From Nemopilema nomurai (taxonomy: Eukaryota; Cnidaria; Scyphozoa; Rhizostomeae; Rhizostomatidae), in contig ML133411.1 in the NCBI GenBank assembly GCA_003864495.1, positions 829,237 to 893,236 on the forward strand: a stretch of DNA of 64,000 nt. The letters run 5' to 3'. Shown here piece by piece: positions 35,742 to 47,384 of this stretch (position 1 is its first letter; the number at the start of each line of letters is the position of its first letter). The notes under the pieces are model-generated. The model had not been told where the DNA came from and searched no databases. It was given only the letters and a program-made list of their open reading frames with translations. The position numbers and the translations under genes were made by a program.

Positions 35742-36130
35742 CTAAAAAATACATTCACTTTGAATGAAAACTTCAGTGAAGTTACAGTGAATCAATACAG
35801 TACAATGCAGTGAAGCTAGGATTCTTTGATATAAAAAAACAATCTTACCTACATGACAAGTCAATGAATAAAAGAGGGTGAGAGAACATCAACTACACTA
35901 ATTTTATTATAACAAACTGAATACAAGAAATGAGTACTGGACAGTAGGAAAAAGTTACGAACATTCAGTAAATGGTCAACCCCTCCCCAAAAAAGTTGCT
36001 TGGAAAATTTCCTAGCATGAGATTTAAAAGTGGGGCTTTTGAAGAAAAATGAATGATATAAGTAATGATATAATTAAATAATGACACAGTTTAAAGCTTT
36101 TTTGAACAGTTTTACTAAACTATGGAATCA

Positions 36131-36230
36131 CCCAAAACGAGCCAAAACAACCCATAACCAGTAAAAACCAGCGAAAACTAGCTGTAACGACCCAAAATTA
36201 CATAGAACGGCCTAAAACGATCCAAAACGT
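36131..36230. repeat. Degenerate 10-bp tandem repeat, ten units (consensus CCAAAACGA plus one base)
   Basis: Ten consecutive 10-bp units can be aligned without gaps (CCCAAAACGA, GCCAAAACAA, CCCATAACCA, GTAAAAACCA and so on). Each keeps an AAAAC-like core while the flanks vary. The strict 10-bp period is about one helical turn, so A-tracts would be phased and the segment may be intrinsically bent. Confidence 0.75.
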
Positions 36231-36239
36231 CGCAAATAG

Positions 36240-37700
36240 CATCGAGCAGAACAACTGTTTTCGTGCCTCTTTTCGTCCTGTACTTTACGTCAGGCTCAAC
36301 TGACAATGGAAAACCAAGAAAATGGAAGCGATGCTGTCTACCCTTCTAAGTGCAGAGCAGGTAATATATGTTTTCCTTTTCACTTCATTGTTTCTGCTTT
36401 TCACTCCCAGTTGTACCTGTTTCTTTTTGCGTGATGGTCAGAGGCCTAAGATTATTCTGGCAGAAATATTTGACTCTATAATCTCAATGAAAGCCTACCA
36501 AAGGTACCCAACAGGGATATTTTTACCCAAAGGGATGAATATTATTAAAGCCTTGCTTAATCAAATTTCTGCCCAAAGGCACAAAAAGCATGCGACTGGA
36601 CTACTAGGCTAGTGGTCATCATTATAGGAATATCCTATTCAGGTTTGATTCATGCTTCAAAAATAAAAAAGCCAAAACTGGCAATCCTGTAGAACATTTA
36701 GAAGAAGAATTGTACATACGAAAGCTGAGAATAATCGTACAAAACTGCCTTCAAATACAAAAGAAAGCAAGAGTAAGAACGGCCCACAAATCCAATCAAT
36801 AAAAATTGTGCGACTGAAATACTCGATGTAGCCCTATACCAATTGTATACGAAAAATATTCTTAATCGCCATTAATGTGTTGTGCTTTACTAATGGTGTA
36901 ATACGTATTATGTATTATGAGCATTACTTAAGTTGTCCTTGACTAATGGTGTATAACCATTAGTAGAACTAACTGGATAATGGAGCCATGATCGGGTGTT
37001 TCCATACATAAGCCTTATAGAAGAAAAATCGCAATTCTGTGAAAATCCCTGAGAGAGATGACATGAAAGGGCCAAAGTGAACGAAGACCATCAACATGCT
37101 ACTAGACAGCCATGACATTGGCATTTGTTTGACAGTAGTTGAGTTCCAGGGCGATTTCGTTTTTTCTATACTGAACCCTCATAGCGATACTTCTAGTGTC
37201 CAGAATACCTAAAGGAATTGCTCTTACGTTCTCACCCGCCCTCACTGCATGTCTTGGTCTCTATAAGGTATGAATAGAATTTACGAAAAAGACACGAACG
37301 GTGAAGTAGCATAAATTTTACAGCAATATAAATTTAACTTTTTCAGCAATTAGCGCGCAAATAATGTCAACGGAAAATTTAATTATCATTCTCCATTTTG
37401 TGCTTTTTACTGCACGCTCCTGCCGATTCTTTTTCCTCTTCTTCCATTATTACCGCTCTCTTCTGCCGATCTTTTCTTGGCACCTCTCCATGATCCACAG
37501 GTCCTACATTGATAAGTTATACACCAAACGATATCATTTGTTGTGCCTATTAATATTAGACCATCGGCAGGTTTATAGGTTAAATTTTCGAAAAGTTATA
37601 GTAAAATTATGTTTCACTCGTACCTCCAATCAAGTGTCGGCCATCAGTCCCACCACACTGTTTACGTGTTAATTTCAAATATTTCAGGAGCAAGAAACAG
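36240..37700. other. Unassigned AT-rich interval
   Basis: I find no coding sequence that I trust here. Two open frames (36322-36612 and 37364-37672, plus strand) have compositions and hydrophobic runs expected of chance reading in T-rich DNA. A short ATG-plus-GTAATA donor arrangement at 36306-36361 could be a first exon but has no partner. Confidence 0.4.
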
Positions 37701-37760
37701 GCTGCTCTAAATTTTCAATCACCGACTGGTAGAGCTCACAGAGAGCATATGCCGGTGTCA

Positions 37761-37938
37761 TACCTTAAATCCTCAAATTGACCCCCCTCGAAAAAGCTAA
37801 CACCCCCCCCGCCCCTAGATTGTCTTTTTATGTGGCATGTTTCAGGAAATTTTATAAGCTCCCTCCTCAAATAAGCCCCCACCCAAAAATGTCAAAAATA
37901 AATAAGCCCCCAGGGGGCTTATTCGAGGATTTACGGTA
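37761..37938. mobile_element. MITE with TA-flanked terminal inverted repeats
   Basis: The left terminus CCTTAAATCCTCAAATTGACCCCC and the reverse complement of the right terminus, CCGTAAATCCTCGAATAAGCCCCC, match at most positions. Each is flanked by TA, giving a TA target duplication typical of Tc1/mariner-like MITEs. The interior is rich in AAGCCCCC/GGGGGCTTATT blocks and has no coding capacity. Confidence 0.7.
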
Positions 37939-38183
37939 TGCGTTTCTGCATTGGCATGCTTTTCTGCATGGGCTGAGACACATATGCGCTTCAAATGTTA
38001 AAGTGTAATGGCAGACATGGAGGGCCTAGCTGTGTGGTACTCAACGGGCACATCCAATACAAACAATACAAAACCAAATCAAAGTTCTAGAAATTAACAA
38101 AATATCAAATACTCAAATAAATAGACCTCTTGACATGCTAAACACAGAAAACGAAATTACAACCATGCTATTGATGAGATGCA

Positions 38184-40353
38184 CAGTGGCGAAGCCAAAG
38201 GTCCTGCTTGTCCTGCCGGGCAGGACTAAAAGATGCCAAAGTTATCATTTTTCGAAATAATGGAAAATCATTTATTTTCATTTTACAAGATCGTTTAATA
38301 CCCAATACCATGGTTCTTTCGTGCCGTAATCTATGCTTTTTAAATTATTGTTTTCCCTCCTGGTCGTGTTTCCTCTTTTGATGACACAGGGCGTGATATC
38401 GCGACTGGTCAAGTTAAAATCTATGGTCAAATGAAGCCCTGTGGTAGGTCCTGCTCAATATTCGTAGGCAGGACTAAACCCTATGTTTGGTCCTGCCCAA
38501 CAATGGGCGATCCCCTCGTTCCCCTGCGTTTGGTCCTGCCTCACAATAGAGGATAACAATGGCACTCCTGCCTTTCAGAAATGGCAGGACCTCAGGTCCT
38601 GCTCACTTTTGAAGGCAGGACTGTAACTTCAGGAGCCCTATGTTTAGGTATGCCTTTGCTATTTTGCTGTCTGGAGACCACAAGGAATTTCGATTGAGGT
38701 TACATTTACGGAAGTTCATAGATCAAATTTATAACAGCGAAAAGATTATTTTTTACCTCTGGAGGGGTATTTTGCTGCTAGGAGTGTCGGTGATCAAAAG
38801 TTATCGCACAGCAAGAAAGGCCTAAACATCGCTACTAGATTTGAAAACTAGAAATCGATCTCTCCAAGAAGAGTGGTATTCAAGGAAGGATTTGCTCTGT
38901 GAAAGGCCAGTTATCAAAAGTTTTTGTTGTTGGCCCAGTTTACTCTTCAAGTCGGAACTTCTTATTGTACCTTGCTGATGATTCTAAATATCATGAGGCA
39001 CTATATTAGAATTACCTGTTTAGTGATTTTAACTTGTTGCTTATAAAAGGAATATCAAGATGCACTTATGAGAACTTCTTGTTATAACTTGCTGCTGATT
39101 AAAGAAATACCAGAAGGAATTATTTGAGAACATCTTATTATACCTTGCTGCTGATTAGAAATTCCATGAGGCATTATTTGAAAACCATCTGTTTTGTGAT
39201 TTTAACTTGTTGCTGATAAAAGGAATACTAAGAGGTATTATTTGAAAACTTCTTACTATAATTTGTTGCTGAGTAAAAAGATACCAAGGGGTACTTTTAG
39301 AGAACCTCTTATTATACTTTTCTGTTCATTAAAGAAATACCAGGAGGCATTTTATGAGAACTACCTGTTTTGTGATTTTAACTTGTTGCTGATAAAAAGA
39401 ATACATAAAGTTAAGTACCTTATTATAACTTGTTGCTGGGTAAGGAAATACCAGGAGGCATTATTTGAAAAAATCTTATTATACCTTGTTGTTGATAAGA
39501 AAAATAAGAGACATTATATTAAAACTACATGATAAAAGAAATACCAAGAGGTATTATTTGAGAACTTCTTGTGGTACTAGATGAGAGCATCAAAACCACA
39601 AAAGCTTCCATTTTATCATCTTTTTGTAATGGTGCATTGTTGCCATTAAAGGAGAGTTGCAATTTGCTTGTCATCAACTCTATTAATTTAGTTGCTAAGT
39701 GACATTCTGAAGAAATATCACTTTAAGAAGCTTTTTGTACATAAAGTTGGTGGGGTTACTTCTGACTAAAATGGAAACTTGAGCAGCAGGCAAACTCTTG
39801 ACATGGGGCTTGAGCTTGCCTTGCATTTGTATTTGGAACTAATTTTACTGGACAACATCTACTATGTATTCCATGAAATTGGTAACAAATACTTCAGTTT
39901 TCAAATTTTAACCCAGAGACTTCTTGAATTTCCCTCTTTTCTGTTAATTGTCTTGATATGGGCTTCTATTTATTTAAAAAACCAGATTTGCTAAAAAGGT
40001 TTATACACTTAGTTATGTCAAAGAAGCAATAGTCGTATGCTGCATTCAGACAAATTTTGTTACTTAATATTTATTCACAAATGAGAGTATCTTGAAGGCT
40101 TTCAATGAATCATGTTAAATGAGGTCATGTAAATGGCCATCAAAACAACCTTCGTTTTCCATTATGTGATATTCGGTAAAATTCTGTGAAAAATTTTGGA
40201 TATCAATTTTCTTTCCAATCTTTTTTATGGGCGTTGCCCAATTCTCCGCGAGTTATAAGGGCGTGGCAGCCCAAACATTTTCCTGGGGGGTCAGCCCCCA
40301 GCCCCCCTTCTGCCTTGGGCAGGACCATCACCTCTGTGCAGGCTTCGCCACTG
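38184..40353. mobile_element. Non-autonomous hAT element, 2.2 kb, perfect TIR and TSD
   Basis: Termini CAGTGGCGAAGCC and GGCTTCGCCACTG are perfect 13-bp inverted repeats. They are flanked by identical octamers GAGATGCA (38176-38183 and 40354-40361). The first 500 bp contain at least six copies of GGTCCTGC or its complement GCAGGAC(C), and one occurs near the right end; these look like subterminal transposase-binding sites. No transposase is encoded; the centre is a minisatellite. The TIR starts CAGTGGC as in hAT1, so a ZMYM-type transposase is the likely mobiliser. Confidence 0.92.
38957..39575. repeat. Minisatellite of about 58 bp with a three-unit higher-order period
   Basis: Successive units carry variants of GAACTTCTTATTATA...TTGCTGCTGATTAAAGAAATACCA-AGAGG. 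A variant unit with CTGTTTTGTGATTTTAACTTG recurs near 39015, 39188 and 39362, about 174 bp apart, so three monomers form a higher-order repeat. About ten units fill the middle of the non-autonomous hAT element. Confidence 0.75.
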
Positions 40354-40613
40354 GAGATGCACAACTCCCATCCGCTTACCCCATGTAGAACCGCAAAGAC
40401 AATTTCAATGTTATGTGTTTTTGCATGGGGCATCTAAAATCAAAACACCATTGAATTTCATCGCGAAATTTAGTAAATAACAAAAGAACCAAAATGTTTT
40501 ATCTCAAAACATAAACGCACTACTTTGAAAAGTTAAGATAAATTATAAAGTTACTGAAAATAATTTTTTTGCTCGCAGTTTTTTTATAATTTTTAGAATT
40601 GTGCCTTGTTTGT

Positions 40614-41205
40614 TCAAGGAATTTTCTGAGTTTGTTTATTATTTATGGGTTTATCTGAATTCCTTTTTTTTTGAAATTCTTTAATGTCCTCTTTTGTAAT
40701 ATCTTCTTTGACATTATCAACGTTTATCATTTTTCCTTCTATATTTGGCTCCACTTTTGCCAGACAGTTGATGTTTGGACAAAAATAATAATTCCCTGTT
40801 CCTGGGTGCATTTTTCCCGTTCATCTATTAAAAAGCGGGCGATTGCAATGATGGCCAACTATGTACCAAACTTCCGACTTGTCATTATTTCTAAATGGTT
40901 TTCTGCTTTCCTCGCACCTTTTTGCGCGCGATATTTTGGTTTAGGGCAAGAGTTCCAAATTATATTTTTTCAAGCCTTTTCCTTTTCTTCTCTTCTTCGT
41001 TTTTCTTCTTTTACCGTCTTTGCTTTGGCAGGTGTAGATGTACGTGAAAAGCCCAGTTTCGCGACATCAGCAGCAAGGTGCGTCATTTCTACATGCAACA
41101 AAGCTTCTGAGCATGAGCAACACTGAAACAAATCATCATTTGTCATTTGATTTTTGTAGTATTTCTTATGTATCCTTCTCCCACAACTGCATTGAAGCTA
41201 CAAGA
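40614..41205 (-). pseudogene. Unrecognised zinc-binding protein fragment, decayed
   Basis: On the minus strand a coherent coding segment reads CSCGRRIHKKYYKNQ, CCSCSEALLHVEMTHLAAD, then a Lys/Glu-rich stretch ending in TGA. After a shift, a second segment contains RNNDKSEVWYIVGHHCN, a TGA stop, and MHPGTGNYYFCPNINCLAK. Paired Cys residues suggest zinc ribbons. The plus-strand open frame over the same bases looks like its shadow because its composition is hydrophobic and low in charge. I do not recognise the family. There are at least three breaks. It begins about 250 bp beyond the hAT element, and no intron signals are clear. Confidence 0.3.
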
Positions 41206-41464
41206 TTCAAAATCAACATTCAAAATCGTGTAATTTTCAAATTCGTTGCATTGTCGTCAAAAAAGGTTTCTTTTTAAACCTATTTGTCTTTTGAATGGAA
41301 TTGATTGTCTAACGTACTGGAAATGGTAGAAGACACACGATCTACATCTAAGGAGATATATTTAGTTTTCTGGTGTTAAGGTACAAACAATGTATGTTGT
41401 ACTCACATAGTTTTTGTCCCTGAGGACTTGTTCGCAATGTTATAAATATCAACAATAAATGCTA

Positions 41465-41680
41465 ATTTATCAGTAGAAAACACACTAAATCAAAAAATCG
41501 AAAAAAATGTTTTTCATTTTTCATCAAAAAAATCGAAAAAGGTTCTTTCTAAATTTGTCCATTTTTCATGAAAAAAATCGAAAAAAATGTTTTTTTTTAA
41601 ATTTTTCCATTTTTAATCAAAGAAATCGAAAAAATCATTTTTCAAAAAAAAATTAAAAAATAATTTTTATTTTAAATTTC
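41465..41680. repeat. A/T-rich tandem tract with AAAAATCGAAAAA units
   Basis: Three to four imperfect units of about 50 bp contain TTTTTCATCAAAAAAATCGAAAAA. The tract is low complexity; I see no coding potential. Confidence 0.6.
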
Positions 41681-41822
41681 TTCGTTTTCCATATATTGCT
41701 TCGAGTATCTAAAATAAACGTCATTAAAATAAACCGGAAATTGTAAAATAAAATTGAGTGGCTGGTGATGTGATAATTTTTTTCCGAGGTTAAAAGTAAG
41801 AATGTCTAATTTCTTTTCTTAC

Positions 41823-42547
41823 CAGTTTGCTCAATGAGGTATTCTGCTATCTCTTTACGATAAATTTGTAGATTCTCCTCTTCATCCCCAAATTGTACTT
41901 GTCCGGATCTTAACAGTGTCTCTGCAAACTGAAAGAAAGCAATTCATGAAGATGGCAAAAGTGATGGAAAAAGTATGTTTTCCAATCATTTTAGAACAAG
42001 TTGACTTACACTGATTGTTAGTAGTAGAAGTGAAATACTGCTGGCCTCATTAGGGTTCTATTTCAAGCTTGGCAAAAGGTAATGTTTAATAAATACATTT
42101 GGACAATATAAACTTTCGTATGTGTACTCCTTTTTGAAAGATTTGGTTCAATTGAACGTGAAGACTACACAGTTGTAGCTGTCTACTTGCTTTGGGTGAT
42201 TCAATGGAATGAAGCTCCATTTGATCTCTTCCTGTTCAAGTAAATTGATACGATTGTTCCAAAAAACCTTAAAGAGAGAAATATTTTACGAACTTTGACT
42301 TTGTTGACTCAAGACAAATAACCTAAGTTGGCAGCATGTACTATGCAAGGTGATTGAGTCAATGGATGAATAACAAAAATCTCCCTAAGAGTCTATCAAC
42401 GCGACTCAGAAAAAAACTTGTAAGTAGATTAGGGCTTAGCATTGCTGAAATTGCATTGCTAATAACTAACCAATGATGGTTTCGAGAATCGAATTCCATA
42501 CATATTTGGACAAGCGAGGTTTCCGTGAAAAAAGCAAAAAGATGCAA
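41823..42547 (-). pseudogene. C48/Ulp1-like cysteine peptidase, exon remnants
   Basis: Exon 42267-42151, after TCTCTCTTTAAG, reads NRINLLEQEEIKWSFIPL then HPKQVDSYNCVVFTFN. This matches the Gln/Asp-Cys block of Ulp1-type peptidases (usual form P-x-Q-x-x-x-x-D-C-G-V-F), with Asn and Val in place of Asp and Gly around the catalytic Cys. Exon 41928-41823, between TTCTTTCAG and GTAAGAAAAG, continues FAETLLRSGQVQFGDEEEN then RKEIAEYLIEQT, the normal C-terminal helix. Upstream, 42547-42440 contains NHHWLVIS, a candidate catalytic-His block. No GT donor is visible after 42151, where TGA follows, so the gene is decayed. Such domains occur in host deSUMOylases and in several DNA transposons. Confidence 0.5.
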
Positions 42548-43088
42548 TTTTTAAAGTTATAAATATACATTAAAGATATCTTCTGAGATGTTCAAAGGAA
42601 AGGTTTAAATGGTACACTTAGATGCTAATCATATTCGCACTTGTTTATTCCTGCAAACCGTAAGTTGATAATATTTGTAAATTCTTACCGTATATTTTTC
42701 ATCATTTTGTAGATTTGCGATGGGAGTTTTCCTAAAGTATTATAGAAATGAACTATCACTTCCTTTGGCTTTAAAACCTATGAGATCCGAAAGTTGAACC
42801 GCTCGTCAGCCAGTTAAAAAGACTACATTTTATTTTGGTTTCTACTTCTATCTATAAGTGTCTTTTGGATTCCACATCACGAATAATAAAATCTAGTATA
42901 GATTCAAGTGCACAAACAGATGCACAACTTCTTAATGACTTACCTAGGTAAAAATCTAAATTGAATGAAGTTCTAACAAGACAGATCTAACAAGACCAAC
43001 ATGAATAAAAACAGCCAAATATTCGATGGTCAACAGTGTTATAATTCACCCGTGTCCAACTTAATCCTAGGACCTATTCCATATTTAT

Positions 43089-43421
43089 CTACTGATTAAT
43101 CTGGGCACTGTCCATGCAGAGCATGTTGTTTTTGCGTGCTAAGATCTGCCACATTTGATTAATCTGGAAGGAAGCCACATGAGGCATATGTTTTTTATAT
43201 GACACGACGGTGTTCGTTTTTTTATGGTGGAATATTCGGTTCAAAAACTTTTTACCCGTTTTCAGGCCCGATTTTCCATTTTCGGGCCCCATTTTCATTT
43301 TCGAGCCCGATTTTGCTTCTGCTTGCTGCTGTGCAAAAACGCGTGCCATTTTCAAAAAGACCGACCTGTCAAAACTGCATGACACTAAGCCGAGATGATA
43401 AAGTGCTGAGAGCTTTTTCAT
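43089..43421 (-). other. Open frame of 110 codons, unrecognised, over short tandem repeats
   Basis: The frame includes a repeat-derived portion: 43259-43321 holds three units of about 20 bp (TTTTC-GGCCCGATTTTCCATT-like), which on the minus strand give a GSKMKMGPENGKSGLKTGKK stretch. No domain is recognisable. It may be a chance frame created by the repeats. Confidence 0.2.
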
Positions 43422-43499
43422 GTGTTCTCGAAGCGTGCTCTTTCACTTGCTGCGTGCTGTTTCTTTCAGGCCCGTCTTACTCAACTTCCGGTTTTACTA

Positions 43500-43620
43500 G
43501 TAACTTTATCAACACTCGCGCGGTGATTTGTGCTCGTTTCGCGCAAAAATAAATCTACCGCGCGGCGATTTCTGCTTGTCTCGCGCACTTTTCGTCCAAG
43601 GTAGATTGCGCAATACATGC
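43500..43620. repeat. Short direct repeat with CGCGCGGYGATTT cores
   Basis: ACTCGCGCGGTGATTTGTGCTCGTTTCGCGCA (about 43513) and ACCGCGCGGCGATTTCTGCTTGTCTCGCGCA (about 43557) are two GC-rich units roughly 44 bp apart in otherwise AT-rich DNA. The role is unknown. Confidence 0.5.
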
Positions 43621-45438
43621 TTCGATAAGACACCGGATGACAGAGACCCCCGGAAATCTATCAAAACAAGACAGGACGACAAAGAGCTCAACTGTCACTT
43701 CAGTTTACGCTGGAGTTTAAGGATAATTTTGCAGCTTAATGAAGACAGAGAGTAAACGTAAACAATAATTTGTGTTAAGCGTTGGGAGGCTGAACCAGCT
43801 TTTGGTAGATTTAATGTATTGCTTTTAGAATAGGTTATGTATCTCGATACAACATCCATTTATCTGGTTTGTTTTTTTTTGCTGTGTACATGGAATTTGT
43901 GAATGAAATGAAGGAATATTCCATTTAGGGCGTATTACTTAACATGGGCTCCGACGCAGGTTGGAAAGTGGAGGGGCCAAGGAAGATTTTAACAATCATA
44001 ACAAAAGAGCTTGATATCATCAGAGCTTGATATCGCAACCAGATAGGACGTGTTTTTCATCGCTCAGCAAGTTCTTCTAAGATCAACGATAATTACCAAA
44101 GAAATCTATTGAGATGAGTTGTAGTGATGAACTAATCACACATGCAATCAATTATATCAGAGAAAAATTAAAGAAGAGACCAGACAAATTCGCCATCACA
44201 AGTTTTGTGAACTCGAGGCATGGCCTAAATCACACCGACGTGGCTGACACTGTAGATCAACTCGAAGCCAAGGGAATTATTTTCAGAAAGGTCAAGAAGA
44301 AGAGGCACTCATTCTTCATATCTGACTTGGATGAGGATGAAAACTCTTCTATAATGGAGAACGAGACTGAAGACAGTAATGTCGAAAGGAAAGAAGAGGA
44401 GAAACAGCGGGAAAGTGTTTTTGCACCCCGCCATGACAGCCCTCTCTCGACCATCATCGACTTCATTCGTGCCGAGCTTGAACAAAGGGAGCTACGTCTC
44501 TGGAAGGAAAATATCTGGAAAAGACAAATAATGAGAAAGTGCTTATTGAAAGGTTAGAAAGGGAGGTGGATTTTCTCAAATCAGAAATTCAAAATAAGAA
44601 CAATCTACTTTCAAGTTTGCTCACAAACATGGAAAATGGCAGGACTAACAATCGAAATGAAGACAAAGGTAGCGAATGCAAGAATAATGCGGAACCTTAC
44701 ACAGACAAAGGCAATGAATGGAGACAAATCATCCCCAAGAGAGCTGGAATCAGAAGAACAAGCAAGGAAAAGAGGCCATCTAGTGAATGCGATTGGCATG
44801 CAAGTTATGAGGATTTTCCACCGCTATCGAACAAATTTGACCTGCTGTCATCGTTGGAACTGAATGATACTGCTTCAGATCATTTTTGTACAGTAAAGTC
44901 TCCAGTAAAGTCACAAGAATCTAATAAAGTTACGGCAAGGAACAAAAGAGTTATTCGCAAAGATTTGGAAAGAATGCCATCAAGGCAAAAGGATCTCCAT
45001 CGTGTTATTGATCAAGACCAACAGCCAAAACGAACCCAGGATTGTATTACTATCATCGGCGATTCCATGGTAAAAAATATTCAAGGATTCAAAATGAAGC
45101 AAGCAATCAAGAATGACCGAAATGTTTATGTTAAGTCATTCTCAGGAGCAACAGTGGATTGTATGAACAGTTACGTTTGCCCAACGATAAAAAAGAATCC
45201 GAAGACAATCATTCTTCACTGTGGTACGAACGATTTGAGAAGATCCCAACCTGCCTGCAACATCGCTAGAGATATCCTCGAATTAGCTAGAACATTGGAA
45301 ACCAGGAGTAACTCGGTCCTGATTTCAGGGTTGGTACCCCGGGGCGACTCGTTAAATGGAAAGGCCACTGAGGTAAACAAGTTGCTGAAGCAAATATGTA
45401 TAAGCAAGAACTTGAAATTCATTGACAATTCGAATATA

Positions 45439-45720
45439 CAATGCCCGCCAAAAGTAGTTGGAACACCGAGATTCTACTCGTAATAAATGCATATTTTCAC
45501 TTCAATTCCCTATTTCAAGCAGACAGAGCCCCCTCCCCCCCCCCCCTTAAACAATGTTGTAAAGGTAGGTGAACATGTCGCTAAACATGGGCTACACAAT
45601 CTGCGCTCCAACATACATTTGTTTTCATTTTCCAGTCGGAAACCAACATTGTATATGAGGGAGGGGAGACGTTTAGTAGGAAAGATGATTGGACTGTTCC
45701 AACACTTTTGGCGGGCATTG
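45439..45720 (+). repeat. 280-bp terminal unit, left copy
   Basis: TIRs of about 26 bp (CAATGCCCGCCAAAAGTAGT... and its complement) bound the unit. It matches the right copy throughout except for a poly-C run of 12 instead of 7, so the two copies arose very recently. Confidence 0.9.
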
Positions 45721-47384
45721 TCTTTTTGCATTCTTTCTGTGTGCGAAAGACTGACATGTAAAGTATAACTACTCTAGGGTTTTTGGGGGCGAGCATTCCA
45801 ATGGAATTAAAATCGAAGGTGTACGACTAACGTGTGACGTCATAATCGGTATATGTTCAATGTTCCGTCTTATTTTCTTGGCAATTACTGTTGATTGCCG
45901 GGAAAACAAGTATATTTTGAAACAGGGAAGGTAAAAGCTTGTTTTAAACAATGGCTAGTACAGCAAATGTCCACAGTATGCTCTTATACAGCGGCCATTA
46001 CAACATGCATCGCAGTGACAACCGTGCCTCGATAGAACTTTGACTAGACCAGCATAAAAAGTTGAATTGAATTGAATTGAAGTGTCATTTCTTCAACGTT
46101 TAACGGTTGGAAAACTTGTGAGTTTCGATGAAATACAAAGCAGTTAAGATTCAAATCTCCCAAGTAAATAGTTAGATAGGTGTGCATCACGATATATGAT
46201 GTTGCAGGAAATTTCTTTGAACAATAATAGAATAGAAGCTGCATATTTTCATGATTTCTCCACGCTCAACGCTTTTCTGATAGTAACATATTGAATGATG
46301 TCATTTGAACTTTCAAAGTGCCGTTGAACGTGAAATTTTCCTTGTATCTTGACGTAAGAAAGGAAAAGCCGAGAAATAGGTTACTCACAATGTTGATTAA
46401 ACTACTGCACACTCCTGCATGACATTTTCAAAATAACAAGTTAAAGGAAAGTCCTGCTGTGGATAAATCTTCAAACATTTTCCAACCGTTACTCGTTGGT
46501 TGAATGACAACGAAAACGAGCAGCATCAACAACAATAGTGCAAGAAACAATGTTAAGTGTTCAAGACAACAAAAGGCTTGCAAAGCAACGTGCACAGATG
46601 GGGACAGCCTTTTGTTTCTCCGGTGGTATTTGAAAGCGGAAGCTAAACATTCGCCATCGTACATTCATCAACTCAGTCTCGCGGTCGTCGAAAACACCGT
46701 TCTTTACGAAAGTTATTGGGGCCTTGGATGTCGCAAAGATATGCCTATCTTTTTCAAAGAGAATGTTCTTGCTATATGAGGTTTTCGGGGCCGCAAAATG
46801 AACAATATGGCCTTCAAAGGGAAGTAACATATCGCTCCAAGGTAGAATTATTGGCGAGTACCTGAAATCATTCAGGAATTATGTCTTTGTCCTCCACACC
46901 AAGCCAAGCATTATGAACGTTGTAGCAGGAGAAAGAAATGACTTAAAAATGAACTGAAGAGGATCGAAAATGAATATTTTGCCACATTTTGCTGGCCGAC
47001 ATATGCAAATGTTGCGTCCCTTTCGACGACCTACGACAACAAGTTTTATGGTGGCACCTGAAAAGACTGCTCTCCCTATTTTGTTGTTCTCTAAGCCAGA
47101 TTTTTCAAACTCATGTGAAATACAAGGTTAATACATTGCATAAAAACTAATAATTGTCTTCAAATATGATTTCAACTTGATTGTCTGCAGATTATCAAAT
47201 TAATACCTCAACACCTCCATAAACCTGTAAAATGGGGCCAAAAATGGGCCATTGAGCAATTATGACGTCACGAGTCAACCAAATCACCATTTTGACTTCA
47301 CCAATGAAATGAGCACCACCGAAAACCCCTATAAAGAGCCTTTTGGTCATGCTCTATTTGCCCGCCTTTGAAATTGGTAAAAGA

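Noticed and set aside
36306..36612. Possible small two-exon gene (ATG at 36306, GTAATA donor at 36361, CTCCCAG acceptor about 36410)
   Set aside because: The 50-bp intron model gives a short product that ends soon after the acceptor; the longer open frame over it uses a different phase.
37364..37672. 102-codon plus-strand open frame
   Set aside because: Its composition is hydrophobic and aromatic, as expected from chance reading of T-rich DNA; no motif or conserved block.
38184..40353. Degenerate open frames in the minisatellite (for example 39242-39532)
   Set aside because: They are translations of the 58-bp repeat and change frame between units.
40671..41126. 151-codon plus-strand open frame
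   Set aside because: It lies opposite a more protein-like Cys/Lys-rich reading on the minus strand and is rich in Phe/Ile/Ser, so it looks like a shadow.
43199..43755. Plus-strand open frames rich in Phe/Pro and Arg across 43.2-43.7 kb
   Set aside because: They cover the short tandem GGCCCGATTTTC and CGCGCGGCGATTT repeats and have no domain features.
46428..46830. Several overlapping open frames in the interior of the TA-flanked composite
   Set aside because: None has a recognisable domain and all three strand/frame options are similarly open, so none is favoured.
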